Source: Andeanibacterium sp035497315
GTDB lineage: Bacteria; Pseudomonadota; Alphaproteobacteria; Sphingomonadales; Sphingomonadaceae
Assembly (NCBI GenBank): GCA_035497315.1
Contig: DATJDU010000002.1
Coordinates: 1-64,000 of the forward strand
Reading direction: 5' to 3'
Length of the DNA stretch: 64,000 bases
The notes beneath the pieces are model-generated. The model saw only the letters and a list, made by a program, of their open reading frames with translations. It made no database searches and was not told where the DNA came from. Below, piece by piece: positions 15,651 through 25,488 of the stretch. How positions within the stretch are numbered: position 1 is the first letter of the stretch; every line of letters starts with the position of its first letter. Made by a program: the position numbers and the translations under genes.

Positions 15651-18600
15651 GTGAACCTGCGTAATCTTTCCGCCTGGTCGATCCGGAATCCGATCGTTCC
15701 GATTGTCATGTTCATCGGCCTGCTGCTGGCGGGCGTGGTGGCGTTCAACCGAATGGACGTGAACGGCAGCCCGGACATCGACTTCCCGGGCGTCAACGTC
15801 TTCATTTCCCAACCGGGTGCCGCGCCGACCGAGATCGAAACCCAGATCACCCAGAAGGTGGAGGCCGCGGTCCGTTCGATCAACGGCGTGGACGAGATCC
15901 AGTCCACCGCTTCCGAAGGCAGCAGTTCCACTTTCGTCCAGTTCGTGATCGGCACCGATGCGAATGACGCGGTGAACGAGGTCAAGAACGCGGTTGACCA
16001 GATCCGCGGCGACCTGCCTGACGGCATTCTGGAACCGCGCGTCTCAAAAATCGAAGTCGGAGGTAATGGCCCGATCGGCTATTACGCGGTCAGTGCCGAC
16101 GACATGACGATGGAGCAGCTCAGCTGGTTCGTCGATGATACGGTTTCGCGCAAACTGCTGTCTATCGAAGGCATGGCCGCAGTCAGCCGTGCAGGTGGTG
16201 TCGATCGCGAAATTCGCGTGGTGCTCGATCCGGCTCGGATGCAGTCGCTGGGCGTCACCGCCAGCCAGATCAACCAGGTGCTGCGCCAGGTGAATACCGA
16301 CGCGGCCGGCGGCAAGGCCGAAATCGCCGGTTCGCGCCAGTCCGTGCGTGTGCTGGGCAATGCAGCAGATGCCTACAGGCTGGGTGAAACGCGGATCAAT
16401 TCGAACGGTCGCGTGATTCGCCTGCGCGATGTAGCCACTGTGTATGACGGCTATTCGGAGCAGACTTCCGTCGCCAAGATCAAGGGCCAGCAGGTCGTCA
16501 CCTTCAGCCTGGAGCGTGCCAAGGGCGCCTCGGACGTCACCGTCTATGACGAGGCGCAGAAGGCGATCAAGGAACTGCAGGAAGAAAACCGCGGCATCCA
16601 TGTGACCGAGCTTTACACCTCGGTCGAATATACGAAGGATCAATATTCCACTTCGATGGAAGCCATGATCGAGGGCGCCGTTCTCGCTATCGTGGTGGTG
16701 TTCCTGTTCCTGAGGGACTGGCGTGCCACGATCATCAGCGCCATCGCCATCCCGCTGTCGGCCATCCCCACCTTCTGGTTCATGAGCCTGCTGGGCTTTA
16801 CGCTCAACGAATTGTCGCTGCTCGCGCTCAGCCTTGTAGCGGGTGTGCTGGTGGACGACGCGATCGTCGAGATCGAGAATATCGTGCGCCATATGCGCAT
16901 GGGCAAGAGCGCCTATCAGGCGGCTATCGACGCCGCTGACGAGATCGGCCTTGCGGTGATGGCCACTACATTCTCTATCGTGGCGGTCTTCCTGCCGGTA
17001 GGCCTGATGCCGGGTATTTCCGGCCAGTTCTTCAAGAATTTCGGCCTCACCGTAGTCGCCGCAGTGCTGATGAGCCTTGCTGTGGCACGTATGATAACGC
17101 CCATGATCGCGGCCTATTTCCTTAAGGCGAAGGGCCATCAGGAGCATGGCGGCGGCTGGTTGATGGACCTTTATATGCGGGTCCTGGGCTGGTCGCTGGA
17201 TACGCGTGTGGCTCAAGCTATGCGGGCGCGGCTGGCAGAGGCCCCTTCCAGTTTCGTCAGCGGGCTTGTCGAAACGGTTTTCGTTATCGCTGTCATCGCT
17301 GCCCTTGGTGGCGGGGGCTACGGCGCCGCCAAGCTCGTCGGGATGTTGGAACTTCCCAAGGCGCTGGACATTCCGGCCATTCTTGTGGGCGCGCTTGTCG
17401 CGGCCTGGCTTGCCGCTGCGATATTGAGCATCGTTATCGGCCAGGCACTGGGGCATACGATCGCGGCCTATCACGAATTCTTCCGCGGGCGGGTCCGTGC
17501 ACGTCTGCATGACCATCGCTTGTGGTGTTTCGGGATCGGCCTTGGCGCGCTGGGCTGCACGCTGGCGATGTTCTACCTCCTCCCGAATCAGTTCCAGCCG
17601 CTGACGGATTCCGATTCCAGCCGCGCCAATATCGAGATGGTGCCGGGCACGACTATCGAGCAGACCGAGGAAGTGGCTGACCATGTCGCCGCGCTGCTCA
17701 GCGCTCAGCCCGAAGTGCGGCTGGTGATGGAGCGAGTGAATGAAGGCAGCGCGACCCTGTTCATCATGCTCAAGCCCGATCGCGAGAATACCAGCATCGA
17801 GTTCGAGCGCCGGCTGAACAAGGAATTCCAGAACGTCCCGGATGCGCGCGTGACTTTCTCGTCGCAATCGGGCGGTGGTGGCACGGGGCGTGACATTTCG
17901 GTGATGCTCGCCGGGTCCGATCCCAAGCTGTTGCAAGATACCGCACAGGCCCTTGTTGAACAGATGAAGGGTGTGAAGGGGGTGATCGCGCCTCGCGTGG
18001 CGGCGGATCTCCAGCGACCCGAACTGGTAATCGTTCCCCGGCTCGATCTTGCTGCCCAGCTTGGTGTGACAACGTCGGCACTCAGCCAGACGATCCGCAT
18101 CGCCACGATGGGCGAGATCGATCAGAATGCCGCGAAGTTCTCCTTGTCTGACCGCCAGGTGCCGATTCGCGTGATCCTGCCCAAGGATTCGCGCCGTGAC
18201 ATTGCCACGATCGAAAACTTGCCCGTTACCACCGCCAGTGGTGCCTCTGTGCCGCTCAAGCGAGTGGCTGAGATCACTTTCGGTGCCGGGCCGACCCAGA
18301 TTCAGCGCTACAATCAGTCGCGGCGTGTCTTCGTGGGTGCGGATCTCGCCGAAGGCGCGCTCAAGGGCCCGGTGATGCAGCAGATCAACAATCTGTCGGT
18401 GATGAAGGAGCTTCCCGCCGGTGTGTCGAACAACGCGGTAGGCGACGATAAGTGGCAGGCAGAACTGATCTACAACTTCATCATCGCCGTTGTGAGCGGC
18501 ATCCTGTTGGTGTTTGGTGTGCTGGTGCTGCTCTATCGCCGCTTCGTCTCGCCGCTGGTCAACATGACCTCGTTGCTGCTGGCGCCTTTGGGCGGCCTTC

Positions 18601-19070
18601 TTGCCCTGGCCCTGCTTGGACAGCCGATTTCCATCTCGGTCTATATCGGTCTCCTGATGCTGTTGGGCATTGTGGCCAAGAACTCGATTCTGCTGATCGA
18701 CTTTGCGATCGAGGAAATGGAGCGCGGGGAGCCAAAGCAACAGGCGATTCTGGAAGCCGGGCACAAGCGCGCTCAGCCCATCGTCATGACCACCATGGCG
18801 ATGACGGCGGGCATGATTCCCACCGCGCTTTCGCTTTCGGGCGACGCGGCGTGGCGAGCGCCGATGGGCACCACCGTGATCGGCGGGTTGATCCTTTCGA
18901 CTCTGCTGACTCTGCTGATCGTTCCTGCGGGCTTCAGCCTGGCGGATGGTTTCGAAAAGCGAGTCGGCCCATGGCTGCGGCGCAATTTGCTGACCTACCG
19001 CCCAGGCGATGATCGCCACCGCGGACAGGGGCATGACGGGCGCGGGCCGGAGGCCTTCCCCGCAGAGTGA
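15651..19070 (+). CDS. RND efflux permease (AcrB/HAE1 type) with an enlarged central insertion
   Basis: Proton-driven trimeric exporter of 1139 residues, starting with GTG 13 bp after the adaptor gene. Two repeated halves are visible: the N-terminal helix NPIVPIVMFIGLLLAG, porter domains, the TM block with LSLVAGVLVDDAIVEIEN (proton-relay Asp pair), and in the second half LGIVAKNSILLIDFAIEE. Typical relatives have about 1030-1070 residues. The extra length lies between residues about 490 and 623, where AcrB has a short linker; here there are two added hydrophobic stretches (about 536-556 and 573-600). The C-terminus ends in a charged Gly/Arg/His tail. Substrate cannot be told. Confidence 0.93.
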   Translation: MNLRNLSAWSIRNPIVPIVMFIGLLLAGVVAFNRMDVNGSPDIDFPGVNVFISQPGAAPTEIETQITQKVEAAVRSINGVDEIQSTASEGSSSTFVQFVIGTDANDAVNEVKNAVDQIRGDLPDGILEPRVSKIEVGGNGPIGYYAVSADDMTMEQLSWFVDDTVSRKLLSIEGMAAVSRAGGVDREIRVVLDPARMQSLGVTASQINQVLRQVNTDAAGGKAEIAGSRQSVRVLGNAADAYRLGETRINSNGRVIRLRDVATVYDGYSEQTSVAKIKGQQVVTFSLERAKGASDVTVYDEAQKAIKELQEENRGIHVTELYTSVEYTKDQYSTSMEAMIEGAVLAIVVVFLFLRDWRATIISAIAIPLSAIPTFWFMSLLGFTLNELSLLALSLVAGVLVDDAIVEIENIVRHMRMGKSAYQAAIDAADEIGLAVMATTFSIVAVFLPVGLMPGISGQFFKNFGLTVVAAVLMSLAVARMITPMIAAYFLKAKGHQEHGGGWLMDLYMRVLGWSLDTRVAQAMRARLAEAPSSFVSGLVETVFVIAVIAALGGGGYGAAKLVGMLELPKALDIPAILVGALVAAWLAAAILSIVIGQALGHTIAAYHEFFRGRVRARLHDHRLWCFGIGLGALGCTLAMFYLLPNQFQPLTDSDSSRANIEMVPGTTIEQTEEVADHVAALLSAQPEVRLVMERVNEGSATLFIMLKPDRENTSIEFERRLNKEFQNVPDARVTFSSQSGGGGTGRDISVMLAGSDPKLLQDTAQALVEQMKGVKGVIAPRVAADLQRPELVIVPRLDLAAQLGVTTSALSQTIRIATMGEIDQNAAKFSLSDRQVPIRVILPKDSRRDIATIENLPVTTASGASVPLKRVAEITFGAGPTQIQRYNQSRRVFVGADLAEGALKGPVMQQINNLSVMKELPAGVSNNAVGDDKWQAELIYNFIIAVVSGILLVFGVLVLLYRRFVSPLVNMTSLLLAPLGGLLALALLGQPISISVYIGLLMLLGIVAKNSILLIDFAIEEMERGEPKQQAILEAGHKRAQPIVMTTMAMTAGMIPTALSLSGDAAWRAPMGTTVIGGLILSTLLTLLIVPAGFSLADGFEKRVGPWLRRNLLTYRPGDDRHRGQGHDGRGPEAFPAE

Positions 19071-19083
19071 TGGGGCTGGCTCC

Positions 19084-20388
19084 ATGAGCGGGCCTGAAAG
19101 CGGGTCTGCATCCGGCACCGGCCACCGTCCGGGCCTTAAGCTTGCCATGCGCGCGGCCCTTCCTGTCGACCGTGCCCGCACCATGCGCCTGTTCGCGACC
19201 GCGCTGTTGGTCGCGATGGCCGGTCTTTATATGGTCGCGCGGAACTATATCGGCGTGCATCCGGCATGGGGATATGCGCTGGCCTTTGCCGAGGCGGCGA
19301 TGGTGGGCGGCCTGGCCGACTGGTTTGCGGTAACCGCGCTGTTCCGCCGCCCGCTGGGCCTGCCTATTCCGCACACGGCGATCATTCCAGAGAACAAGGA
19401 CCGCATCGCCGATACGATGGCGGCATTCCTTCAGGCCAATTTCCTTACTCCGGCGGTCGTGGCACGGCGGATGCGGGCGATGAACCTGGCACTGGCAGCG
19501 GGCAATTTCCTGGCCGAACCGACCGGAGGTGCACCCTCACGCATCCGAGCCGGCGCGGCGGAGATGTTCGCCGAAGTGCTCGAATCGCTCGATCCGGAGC
19601 GGCTTGGCGGACAGGTGAAAGCAGGCATCAAAGGCCAGCTCGACCGGCTGGAGGTCGCCCCCCTGCTCGGCCAGATGCTGGAGGCCGCGATCGCCGATAA
19701 GCGTCATTTGCCGGTGCTGGAAAGCCTCCTGCGCTGGGCAGGCATGACGCTGGAAGCGAACGAGGAACTGGTAAGGGGCATGATCCATGATCGTGCGAAT
19801 GCGTTGCTCCGGCTCACGGGCCTTGACGAGAAGCTCGCCAATTCAGTGCTGGATGGGCTCTACAAGCTGATCGCTGAATGTATCGTCGACCCAGATCATC
19901 CCCTGCGGCGCAAGGTGGAAGAAGGGCTGGAGCAGCTAGCCAGCGACCTTTCCCGAGATCCGGCCATGCGTGAGCGGGTGGAGCGGATCAAGCGCGACTT
20001 GCTCGATAATCCTGCGCTGGGCCTTTGGTGGGAAGGCGTGTGGGAACGCATCCGCCGATCGCTGATCGCAACGGCGCGCGATCCCGATGCTGCGCTGTCA
20101 GGCCAGTTGGGCGGGGCGCTGTTCGAACTGGGCAGTGCCCTCCGTAACGATGAGGCACTGCAATTGCAGGTGAACCGCTTTGCCCGCCGTATCATGGTAG
20201 GCATCGCTACTCGCTATGGCTCGCAGATCGTGCGGCTGGTGTCGGAAACTGTACGTCGCTGGGATGCGCGCACTGTGACTGACAGGATCGAGAGCGCAGT
20301 GGGCCGGGATCTTCAGTTCATCCGCGTCAACGGCACGCTGGTGGGCGGGCTGGTGGGCGTGACGATCCATTTTGTCGACAGCCTGTAG
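19084..20388 (+). CDS. DUF445 family membrane protein
   Basis: 434 residues from the ATG at 19084, chosen because it lies just beyond the permease stop (19070); an upstream start at 19009 would overlap it. Two hydrophobic segments near the N-terminus (about 41-57 and 62-90) with the family stretch AEAAMVGGLADWFAVTALFRRPLGLPIPHTAIIPENKDRI, then a long helical region and a C-terminal hydrophobic segment (VNGTLVGGLVGVTIHFVDSL) that should return to the membrane. DUF445 proteins (YjiN/YheB-like) have no firmly known function. Position only 13 bp after the efflux pump implies co-transcription with it. Confidence 0.88.
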   Translation: MSGPESGSASGTGHRPGLKLAMRAALPVDRARTMRLFATALLVAMAGLYMVARNYIGVHPAWGYALAFAEAAMVGGLADWFAVTALFRRPLGLPIPHTAIIPENKDRIADTMAAFLQANFLTPAVVARRMRAMNLALAAGNFLAEPTGGAPSRIRAGAAEMFAEVLESLDPERLGGQVKAGIKGQLDRLEVAPLLGQMLEAAIADKRHLPVLESLLRWAGMTLEANEELVRGMIHDRANALLRLTGLDEKLANSVLDGLYKLIAECIVDPDHPLRRKVEEGLEQLASDLSRDPAMRERVERIKRDLLDNPALGLWWEGVWERIRRSLIATARDPDAALSGQLGGALFELGSALRNDEALQLQVNRFARRIMVGIATRYGSQIVRLVSETVRRWDARTVTDRIESAVGRDLQFIRVNGTLVGGLVGVTIHFVDSL

Positions 20389-20424
20389 AGGGCAGCGAAG
20401 CCCCCCTGCCGCCCCCTACAGGCT
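20380..20424 (+). terminator. Long imperfect hairpin between convergent genes
   Basis: AGCCTGTAG at the end of the DUF445 gene (its TAG is inside the stem) pairs with CTACAGGCT at 20416-20424; inside, GGGCAG pairs with CTGCC. There is no T run, so it may end transcription by itself weakly, in both directions, between the convergent DUF445 and TonB-C-like genes. Confidence 0.45.
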
Positions 20425-20436
20425 GCGCGGCGGGGC

Positions 20437-21360
20437 TCACGTCCCGCCGAATGGTGGCATCAGAAAGAAAGGTGCCACAGTCCAATAGCTTGCCATAGGC
20501 TGCCCGGCCGCGTCCAGCGCGGGAAAAAAAGCCGCCTTGTTCATGATCGCCTTGCAGACGGCGTCATTGGTCTTCTGCTCAAGTGATGCCCAGTGGACAT
20601 TGCAGGCGGTAGGTCTGCCATCGGCGCTGACCATCACTCGGAACTGGTTGGCCGCACCGCCCAATTTTCCGAAATCCTTGAAGCCAATGGTTCCGGACGG
20701 CAGCCATTTATTGGCTTCGCTGGCGGGCTGGACGGGACGGGTCATGGTCCTGTGCTTTTCGGCGTCCAGACCCCATACGGTCAGCAGATCGTCGGCGCAT
20801 TGCTGCAATACGCCGACCGGTGCCTTGAGGCCGCCGGTCTCGATGCGGACGGGTTCGATTACGCCGCTGGTGATGTCGATTGCGTTCACGCCCTTGGCAT
20901 AGTCCTGTTCCGCCGTGCGGTCATAGGGTGGGATTGCCAGCGGCTGGCTAGGTTGGGGCGGTGGCGGAGCCGTGCCGAATGCCTTGGGCGACGCCATGAA
21001 AATCTCGCCCAGACTGAGATATTGCTGGCCGTCGGTCGTCTCCGAACGCCAGAATGGCCCCTTGCGTTCTCCCCCGGACGGGGACAGCGTGTAACCGAAC
21101 TGGTCGGACCCACGAAACATCCTGATTCCATTACCCACCAGGATCAGACGGACCGCATTGCCGGGCTGGATTCGCTCCAGTGCAACCGAAAGCGTATCCT
21201 TCCCGTCGCTGAAACTGCGGGCCAGGCGGCAGTAATCCTCACCGAAATCGGCCTGCCAGGCACTAACAGGCTTGTACACGTGAGGTGCGCCATCATCGGC
21301 GGCGTGCGCGGTTCCGCAAAGTACGCCAAATATGCTCGCCGAAGCGAGAATCATCCTCAT
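20437..21360 (-). CDS. Secreted protein with TonB C-terminal-like domain
   Basis: 307 residues from the ATG at 21360, which follows GGGAGATAAT at a good distance; the signal peptide is MRMILASASIFGVLCGTAHA. The mature part has an N-terminal domain (about 20-130) with DYCRLARSF, a proline-rich link (PPPPQPSQPLAIPP) and a C-terminal domain (about 205-300) with NQFRVMVSADGRPTACNVHWAS and CKAIMNKAAFFPALDAAGQPM. That end resembles the TonB C-terminal / energy-transducer fold as found in many sphingomonad periplasmic proteins that lack the TonB membrane anchor. No catalytic role can be read. Confidence 0.78.
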   Translation of the reverse strand: MRMILASASIFGVLCGTAHAADDGAPHVYKPVSAWQADFGEDYCRLARSFSDGKDTLSVALERIQPGNAVRLILVGNGIRMFRGSDQFGYTLSPSGGERKGPFWRSETTDGQQYLSLGEIFMASPKAFGTAPPPPQPSQPLAIPPYDRTAEQDYAKGVNAIDITSGVIEPVRIETGGLKAPVGVLQQCADDLLTVWGLDAEKHRTMTRPVQPASEANKWLPSGTIGFKDFGKLGGAANQFRVMVSADGRPTACNVHWASLEQKTNDAVCKAIMNKAAFFPALDAAGQPMASYWTVAPFFLMPPFGGT

Positions 21361-21363
21361 GGC

Positions 21364-21418
21364 ATTATCTCCCAATCCCTCTTTTTTCCGGACATTATCA
21401 ACGGAACGAGGAGATAAT
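21364..21418 (-). promoter_or_regulatory. Possible ribosome-binding-site-masking hairpin upstream of the secreted TonB-C-like protein
   Basis: On the minus-strand transcript the ribosome binding site GGAGATAAT (21372-21364) has a perfect 9-base complement ATTATCTCC 37 bases upstream (21418-21410). Pairing would cover the Shine-Dalgarno sequence and reach towards the ATG at 21360. The match is seen directly; control of translation is inference. Confidence 0.4.
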
Positions 21419-21451
21419 CAACAAGGGATCGTTAATCCTGGGTGGCCTGGT

Positions 21452-22381
21452 TCATAATTTGCCCGTCAGTTCGGGTACGGCTGTAAAAAGATCGGCGACG
21501 AGGCCGTAATCGGCGACCGAGAAGATCGGTGCGTCCTCGTCCTTGTTGATGGCGATGATGGTCTTGGAATCCTTCATCCCCGCCAAATGCTGGATCGCAC
21601 CCGAAATGCCGATGGCGATATAGAGTTCCGGTGCCACGATCTTGCCGGTCTGGCCGACCTGATAATCGTTCGGCACATAGCCGGCATCCACGGCCGCGCG
21701 GCTGGCGCCGATGGCGGCATTGAGCTTGTCGGCCAGTGGAGTGAGCACCGCCTGGAAGGTTTCCCCGTCCTTCAGCGCCCGCCCGCCCGAGACGATCACC
21801 TTGGCGCTGGTTAGTTCCGGCCGGTCGGATTTGGCGGTTTCCGCTCCGGCAAAACTCGAAAGCCCGGCATCGCCCTGCCCGGCGACGTCCTCGATCGCGG
21901 CCGAACCGCCCGTGATGGCTGCACGCGCGAAGGCCGTGCCGCGCACGGTGATCACCAGCTTCGCATCGGTGCTTTCGACCGTGGCGATGGCATTGCCGGC
22001 ATAGATCGGCCGGGTGAAGGTCTTGGGGCCTTCGACCGAGAGGATATCGGACACCTGCATCACATCCAGCAGTGCGGCCACGCGCGGGGCGATGTTCTTG
22101 CCGGTGGTGGTGGCAGGCGCCACAAAAGCGTCGAACCCGGCCATCAGCCCGGCCACCAGCGGCGCGACATTCTCGGCCAGTGCGTGCTCGTAAGCCGCAT
22201 CGTCGGCCTTCAGCACTTTCGACACGCCGGCGACCTGCGCGGCGGCATCGGCCACGGAGGCGCAGCCCTTGCCCGCGACCAGCACGGTGACGTCGCCCAG
22301 CTTGCCCGCGGCGGTTACGGCGGCGAGAGTAGCGTCCTTGAGCGACGCATTGTCATGTTCTGCCCAGACCAGAGTGTTCAT
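21452..22381 (-). CDS. etfA: Electron transfer flavoprotein alpha subunit
   Basis: FAD-binding subunit of ETF, which carries electrons from acyl-CoA dehydrogenases to ETF-ubiquinone oxidoreductase. 309 residues. N-terminal MNTLVWAEHDNASLKDATLAA, then the FAD domain with VSGGRALKD, and the C-terminal signature YIAIGISGAIQHLAGM, INKDEDAPIFSVADYGLVADLF. The start codon overlaps the etfB stop (TGATG), so alpha and beta are made together. The pair sits downstream of sucC on the same strand. Confidence 0.97.
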   Translation of the reverse strand: MNTLVWAEHDNASLKDATLAAVTAAGKLGDVTVLVAGKGCASVADAAAQVAGVSKVLKADDAAYEHALAENVAPLVAGLMAGFDAFVAPATTTGKNIAPRVAALLDVMQVSDILSVEGPKTFTRPIYAGNAIATVESTDAKLVITVRGTAFARAAITGGSAAIEDVAGQGDAGLSSFAGAETAKSDRPELTSAKVIVSGGRALKDGETFQAVLTPLADKLNAAIGASRAAVDAGYVPNDYQVGQTGKIVAPELYIAIGISGAIQHLAGMKDSKTIIAINKDEDAPIFSVADYGLVADLFTAVPELTGKL

Positions 22382-23127
22382 CAGGCGACTCCCAATTCCT
22401 TGATCTTCGCGACCAGCTCGTCGACCGAGCTAACCTTGATGCCCGCCTTGCGCACGGGCGGTTCGCTGACCTTCAGCGTCTTGAGACGCGGCGCGGTGTC
22501 GACGCCGAAATCGGCGGGCGTCTTCGTGGCCATCGGCTTGGATTTGGCCTTCATGATGTTGGGCAGCGAGGCATAACGCGGCTCGTTGAGGCGTAAATCG
22601 GTGGTGACGATGGCCGGGAGCGACAGGCTCACCGTCTCCAGCCCGCCATCCACTTCGCGCGTGACGCTGACCTTGTCGCCCGAAACCTCCACCTTGCTGG
22701 CGAAGGTGCCCTGCGGACGGCCCATCAGCGCGGCCAGCATCTGGCCGGTCTGATTGGAATCATCGTCGATTGCCTGCTTGCCCATCACCACCAGGCCGGG
22801 CTGTTCCTCTTCCGCGATGGCCTTGAGGATCTTGGCGACGGCCAGCGGCTCCACCTCGTCATCGGTCTGTACCAGGATCGCGCGGTCGGCCCCCATGGCG
22901 AGCGCCGTGCGCAGCGTCTCCTGCGCCTTGGCGGGGCCGATGGAGACCACCACCACTTCGGTAGCCGCGCCCTTTTCCTTCAGCCGGATCGCCTCTTCGA
23001 TGGCGATCTCGTCAAAGGGGTTCATGCTCATCTTCACATTGGCGAGATCGACACCGGTGCCATCCGCCTTCACGCGGGGCTTCACATTATAGTCGATCAC
23101 CCGCTTCACGGGGACGAGGATCTTCAT
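22381..23127 (-). CDS. etfB: Electron transfer flavoprotein beta subunit
   Basis: 248-residue partner of EtfA that binds AMP and docks the dehydrogenases. Typical features are the N-terminal KILVPVKRVIDYNVK, MNPFDEIAIEEAIRLKEKG, the AMP region VMGKQAIDDDSNQTGQMLAALM, and the C-terminal recognition region LRLNEPRYASLPNIMKAKSKPM, whose Leu-containing loop contacts client dehydrogenases. It precedes etfA directly. A GC-rich hairpin at 23255-23284 separates it from sucC. Confidence 0.97.
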   Translation of the reverse strand: MKILVPVKRVIDYNVKPRVKADGTGVDLANVKMSMNPFDEIAIEEAIRLKEKGAATEVVVVSIGPAKAQETLRTALAMGADRAILVQTDDEVEPLAVAKILKAIAEEEQPGLVVMGKQAIDDDSNQTGQMLAALMGRPQGTFASKVEVSGDKVSVTREVDGGLETVSLSLPAIVTTDLRLNEPRYASLPNIMKAKSKPMATKTPADFGVDTAPRLKTLKVSEPPVRKAGIKVSSVDELVAKIKELGVA

Positions 23128-23254
23128 GGGGAGCGCATCCTTCCCTTTAGGTTCCCAAAACCGCGCCTAACCAGCCGGTTGAACGCTGCTGCCATCAGCC
23201 ATTGCGCCGCCCACGCCCAAGGTCAAGGGGGCAGGACGGGCAGCTTGAAACGTA

Positions 23255-23284
23255 GCGGGCCCGGACGCTTCCGCCCGGGCCCGC
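23255..23284 (-). terminator. GC-rich hairpin downstream of sucC
   Basis: GCGGGCCCGG (23255-23264) and CCGGGCCCGC (23275-23284) form a perfect 10-bp stem with a ten-base loop, 33 bp after the sucC stop. On the minus strand it is followed by a weak T-containing stretch (TACGTTT). It probably ends or attenuates sucC transcription before etfBA. Confidence 0.5.
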
Positions 23285-23317
23285 GAGATCATGCCATGTC
23301 GCCTGCGCGCCGTAGCG

Positions 23318-24517
<1,200 letters not shown>

Positions 24518-24621
24518 GTGGGGGACTCGGCTCTTTCATGGATGTGAAGGGAGTGCTTTCGCATAAGCACAATCGCCATGGCTTGAAAAGTGCCGCGCGG
24601 CCCTGCAACTGAGAAGTGCAA

Positions 24622-25425
24622 ATGATCGACCGGCAACGCCTCGAACAGATCGTCCGCGAAGCCGGGCAAATTGCCCTGCGCCAGTGGCCTGGGGCGGGGC
24701 ATAAGGTGCGAAGTTGGGAGAAGGTTCCAGGCGCCCCTGTTTCCGATGCCGATATGGAAGTGGATGATTTCCTGCGCCGCGAATTGCTGGCTCTGCTGCC
24801 GTCGGCGGGCTGGTTGTCGGAAGAGACAGCCGACCATCCCGAACGGCTGGGCAGGGGCCTGTGCTGGCTGGTCGACCCCATCGACGGTACGCGCGATTTC
24901 CTGCGCGGACGCAGCGGATGGTCGGTCTCGGTCGCCCTGGTCAGTGCCGGGCGGCCCTTGATCGGAATGCTGGTTGCGCCTGCGCGGGGCGCTCAGCCGG
25001 ATGGAGAAGAATGGTTCGGCCTTGCCGGGCAGGGCGCGTGGCTCAATGGCAGGCGGCTGGCGGCGAGTAGCCGGACCACGTTTCCCGGTTCGCGGGTTCC
25101 AGCCGATTCGCTGCCGAAGGAAGATCGCGATCTGGTGATGGTGGACAAGCCCAACTCCATCGCCCTGCGCATCGCCATGGTAGCCGACAATCAGGCCGAT
25201 CTGCTGGCGACCCTGCGCTGGGGCTATGAATGGGATATCGCCGCCGCAACTTTGATCGCGCGCGAGGCCGGGGCCTCGGTTTCCGACGCCTTCGGCCAGC
25301 CGCTGGCTTATAACAAGCGCGATCCGCGCGCCTTCGGGCTGCTGGTCTGCGCGCCTGCGATCCATCGTGCGGCAGTGGACCGGCTGGCGGAACGGGCGGC
25401 GGTGCTTTCCCGCCCGCAGGAATGA
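24622..25425 (+). CDS. Inositol monophosphatase superfamily protein, probably 3'(2'),5'-bisphosphate nucleotidase
   Basis: 267 residues from the ATG at 24622 with GAGAAG upstream; a GTG six bases earlier is also possible. Metal site motifs of the superfamily are seen: SDADMEVDDFLRREL, SEET, WLVDPIDGTRDFLRG (the DPIDGT signature) and the C-terminal YEWDIAAATLIAREAGASVSD. The ending with RDPRAFGLLVC resembles CysQ-like enzymes, which clear the sulfate-assimilation by-product PAP; histidinol-phosphatase is another option. It is divergent from sucC and shares a terminator with the OmpA gene. Confidence 0.85.
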   Translation: MIDRQRLEQIVREAGQIALRQWPGAGHKVRSWEKVPGAPVSDADMEVDDFLRRELLALLPSAGWLSEETADHPERLGRGLCWLVDPIDGTRDFLRGRSGWSVSVALVSAGRPLIGMLVAPARGAQPDGEEWFGLAGQGAWLNGRRLAASSRTTFPGSRVPADSLPKEDRDLVMVDKPNSIALRIAMVADNQADLLATLRWGYEWDIAAATLIAREAGASVSDAFGQPLAYNKRDPRAFGLLVCAPAIHRAAVDRLAERAAVLSRPQE

Positions 25426-25426
25426 A

Positions 25427-25463
25427 AAGGCCGGCGCACTGCCTTGTGGCAGCGGCCGGCCTT
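25427..25463. terminator. Bidirectional terminator between the IMPase gene and the OmpA gene
   Basis: AAGGCCGGC (25427-25435) pairs with GCCGGCCTT (25455-25463), with an inner CTGCC/GGCAG stem. T-rich bases follow on the plus strand (CTTCTTCTTT) and TTTTC on the minus strand, so it serves both convergent genes. Confidence 0.85.
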
Positions 25464-25488
25464 CTTCTTTGCCGTTGGATGGGAAGCG

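Noticed and set aside
16044..19184. Very long open frames on the minus strand opposite the RND permease gene
   Set aside because: They are antisense shadows of a GC-rich gene: His/Arg/Gln-rich, no domains, no ribosome binding sites. The same applies to the long antisense frames opposite ileS, the M13 peptidase gene and petB.
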